64,000 nucleotides of DNA from Vanessa cardui (taxonomy: Eukaryota; Arthropoda; Insecta; Lepidoptera; Nymphalidae): the NCBI RefSeq assembly GCF_905220365.1, contig NC_061129.1:10788803-10852802 (forward strand), given 5' to 3'. The notes below the pieces were generated by a model. That model had not been told where the DNA came from, ran no database searches, and saw only the letters and a list, made by a program, of their open reading frames with translations. Shown here piece by piece: positions 61,006 to 64,000 of this stretch (the stretch's first letter is position 1; each line of letters starts with the position of its first letter). The position numbers and the translations under genes are program-made.

Positions 61006-63717
61006 ATGGCTGACGACGACTTCAGCAAACTTCTACAGCAGGCAGAACAATTAACAACAGAAATCGAAGGCAATGAAGAATTACCAAGAGTAGAACGGTC
61101 CCTTGGTCAAGTATTAGAAGCGTCACATGAGCTGTATTCCAGAGTAATTCAATCTGGAGCAAATGATATACAGGCGTGAGTTATCATTACATTATGTGTT
61201 ATTCGAAATGATTATGTATTATACTTGTTGATAATTCATAATGTTTGTAATGTAAATTCACTTTATATTCAACTTCAATTTTAAATAAATACAAAATGTT
61301 TATAATGTTAAATTGTTTTAAATATTTATCATATCTCATTTCAGACACCTTTTGTTTGGTTCTAAAGGCATAGACTTACAACAAATATCACAAAAATTGG
61401 AAACTTTATCTTCAAAAAGGACTTTTGAACCTTTGCAACCTATAGCTGATTCTGATATTGAAAGTTTTTTAAAAAATGAGAGAGAAAATGCTATATTGTC
61501 ACTCATTGATGAAGTTAACAAAAATGTGAGTAATAGTCTTTTTACTACCTTCATTCTATAATTTCAATTATTAAATATCCTTTTGTTAAAAATTTACAGT
61601 CATTACAAACTACTGAAGATCAAAAATGGGAACATATGTTATCTGAATGGACTAAAGAAAAAATAAAGCTAATGAATGCTATGATAGGACCATCTCAGAA
61701 CTGGCTCGATTTGAAACGCACTCCAGAACCTCCAAGCATTGCAGATACACCAAAGAAATTTGGTCAATCCATGCTGGATAACATTGAGGCTGCATATGCA
61801 AGACAAGTGCAGCAATATAATAAATTAGTGTTTCAAGGTGCGAAGTCCAGAACTGCTTTACATCAAAAATTCTCACAAGTTGCAGAAGAGTTCAATGATC
61901 CTGTAAGTATTTTAATAATTTCTATGTATCTAATATATAATTTATGTAATACTTAATTCTGAAATAAAACATTGTTCACAACTTTGCCCAAGTCAGATAA
62001 ATTCCACATATTGTGTATCCATCTACATGAAGCTGTAAGGACAAATCTCCTAAAATAGGCTATATATTACAAAATCGCGATTAAAAGTAAATAAAATAAT
62101 TTAATGATGAGAGATAAAATTTATACAATTATGAATTTTATTGTAGAAAGTTAAGGAAATGTGGGAGATAATAAAGACAATGGCCAATATACCTGCCCTT
62201 GTCAGAGATGAAGATCCTCTTAAAGCTAGAGGAAATACGACAATACAACAGTGCCTTATAGCTCAAGGGAAGAAGTATTTGGAGAAAAGGTATGATCATA
62301 CATAAATATTGTGATGTTTTTATTTTTGTATAGTGAAGACATTGAAAAATTGCAAATCTGCCGAAAATTTGTTGTGTCTACTTTGACAATTATAATATTA
62401 AACATTAATCTCTTAAAAAAATTGTTTTGTTCTGTTTCCTCAATAGTAATTAACTCAACTGTAATTGTAAAAATTGAAAATTTTAAATGAATTTTATTAA
62501 TAAATATTTTTTCAGATATAAGCAGTATATGAGTGATGTAGTACGTGCTAACCCTGCCGCGGCCATGCGAGGGGGTGAACCAGGCACTTTTCCACTTGTA
62601 CGAGGATTTGTTGGCCTTCGCTTACAAGGGCAGAACACACAAGGTCTAACAGATGGCGTGATTGAGGATCGTCCCCTATGGCCAATGGTTTATTATTGCC
62701 TAAGAAGTGGTGATGCAAATGCTGCCTTGCATTGTTTGAGAAAAGCTGGGTATGGAATTATATTTTATATCTGTTTATAGACAATAATATATTTCCTTAT
62801 TATAAATTTCTTAAATATATAATATTCCTTAGTCGAGATCATGAAGAATTTATTGCTGCCTTGGAAGAACACATCAAAGGACCCGAGAAAGCACTGAGTG
62901 ATAAACTACAGACTGCAATAAATTTCCAATATAGAATACAAGTTCGTAACTCTACAGACCCATACAAAAGAGCTGTAAGTATCCTTGATATTCATCTTGA
63001 ATTTCTTCTTATAAAAATCAATACTAATCATCAGATATCTGTAATGTTAAATGTATTATTGATTTGGTTTTAAAATAGCTAAAATTTTCAGGTTTATTGT
63101 GTGATTGGATGTTGTGACGTTAGCGATGAACATTCGGAAGTAGCAAGAACCGCTGATGATTATCTCTGGCTTAAATTGTCTGTTATAAAGTCGCGTTCCA
63201 ACAATGAATCTGAATCATTTTCGTACTCAGATTTACAAAAAATGATATTAGAAGATTACGGTATGTATTTCAACTAAAACTATAAAAAACAAGCACGCAA
63301 AAGCAACACAAACTAAAATTTATTACAATACATAACAAAGCAAAGTAACAGTTTGTTAATGACCCCACTGCTCTTTGCTCTCCTTTGTCCTTATTCTACT
63401 ATACTTTTTGACTTGGTGAACACACTTGAGGTAGCTTATAATCCAATAGTAACCAATATGTGCCCTTTTTTCAACTAAAAAAACTGGTGAAGCAGTTTTA
63501 TTATTAATTCAATATAAGTATGTGAATATTTAGTAGTATGTGTTTGAATTTGTTCTAATGAGTCTCGTTTATATTGATGAAGTAAAAAATATTTTTTTAT
63601 TTGTTGTTCAGGTGAAACTCATTATCACGCATATGAAAAGCCTCTGGTGTACTTCCAAGTGCTGACACTGACTGGTCAGTTTGAACCTGCAATAGAATTT
63701 CTGTCGAGGATACCAAG
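61006..63717 (+). CDS. Nup93: Nuclear pore complex protein Nup93, 5' part
   Basis: A scaffold nucleoporin of the inner ring that anchors the Nup205/Nup188 and Nup62 assemblies. Eight exons are present, encoding 482 residues of a protein usually near 820: 61006-61175, 61345-61525, 61600-61902, 62147-62289, 62516-62749, 62833-62974, 63092-63260 and 63612-63717. The rest lies beyond the window; the last donor (AG/GTACCA) is followed by intron to 64000. Signatures: FSKLLQQAEQLTTEIEG (the N-terminal helix that binds Nup62 partners), LLFGSKGIDLQQISQKLE, FEPLQPIADSDIESFLKNE, LDNIEAAYARQV, NSTDPYKRAVYCVIG, DDYLWLKLSVIK and LEDYGETHYHAYEKPLVYFQ. All are spliced in frame. The protein is all alpha-helical by family knowledge; no signal or membrane segment is seen. 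Confidence 0.96.
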
Positions 63718-64000
63718 GTACCAGATTATTCTTTGAATTGTTATGAATGTTAATTTGCTTCTGCTTTTTTGTGCTTTTGATACAATTAAAATGAATAACG
63801 AAAAAAATACTACTGTGGTACAGTAGAAACATGATAAATAATGTTCTTGAGTTATTACTATGTGTGTAATTCTTAAAATACAAAGACCCATTGATTCTAT
63901 GCCCTAAAACTGACCAGTTATATTTACTAACATTGAATGTAATGAAATTACACTTGTCTGGTGGTACTTTCTTGTACCATAGCTTAATTTAATCAGGAAA
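63718..64000 (+). other. Start of an unfinished Nup93 intron
   Basis: AT-rich sequence after the donor at 63718 with no acceptor leading into a Nup93-like frame before the window ends. The minus-strand frames at 63608-63891 are not supported. Confidence 0.7.

Noticed and set aside
63608..63891. Two minus-strand frames over Nup93 exon 8
   Set aside because: Shadows of the Nup93 exon and its AT-rich intron.
1..64000. CRISPR arrays, operons, rRNA or tRNA genes, viral insertions
   Set aside because: I looked for regularly spaced repeats, tRNA-like box motifs and viral protein signatures and found none that hold up; the LINE and piggyBac-type elements are cellular transposons.

Overview
The window is animal nuclear DNA, almost certainly from a butterfly or moth. 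It is AT-rich, with short exons separated by GT..AG introns. The proteins are insect orthologues of conserved eukaryotic genes, and there are abundant decayed transposons of lepidopteran type. A SINE fragment near 59.35 kb resembles the Metulj-type SINEs of nymphalid butterflies, but I place it from memory only. All gene models below were built by hand from reading frames, splice sites and codon phase, and exon phases agree throughout.

Layout, left to right. The 3' part of a GH1 beta-glucosidase (myrosinase-like) gene (+) runs to 1.9 kb. About 6 kb of repeat-bearing intergenic DNA follows. Rab3GAP1, the catalytic subunit of the Rab3/Rab18 regulator (-), spans 8.1-25.6 kb and has one intron of about 14.8 kb. 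Inside that intron, on the opposite strand, lies a complete leucine-rich-repeat/fibronectin III transmembrane receptor gene (coding exons at 20.2-23.05 kb, with a probable one-codon first exon at 10.07 kb). Next is CIBAR1/FAM92, a BAR-domain ciliary basal-body protein (+, 26.5-30.4 kb), divergent from Rab3GAP1, with a perfect RFX X-box 81 bp before its ATG. HSBP1 (-, 32.2-32.6 kb) and CDC23/APC8 (+, 39.1-41.9 kb) are divergent, and their shared upstream region is split by an apparently intact, recently inserted 5.5-kb LINE.

Further right are AGFG1/drongo (-, 44.2-46.1 kb), ASNSD1 (-, 47.4-49.9 kb), UPF2 (+, 52.7-59.1 kb) and the 5' half of NUP93 (+, 61.0 kb to the window end). UPF2 carries a decayed, internally deleted piggyBac-type element in its third intron. 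It is also flanked by two inverted copies of a dispersed repeat of about 380 bp.

The genes do not form a pathway. They are unrelated housekeeping genes: vesicle traffic (Rab3GAP1, AGFG1), cell cycle (CDC23), mRNA surveillance (UPF2), nuclear pore (NUP93), stress response (HSBP1) and cilia (CIBAR1). I found no CRISPR array, operon or rRNA, no convincing tRNA, and no clearly new multi-gene system. The most interesting signals are the X-box upstream of CIBAR1, its duplicated tail exon, the antisense nested LRR receptor, the young LINE in a divergent promoter and several near-perfect hairpins.
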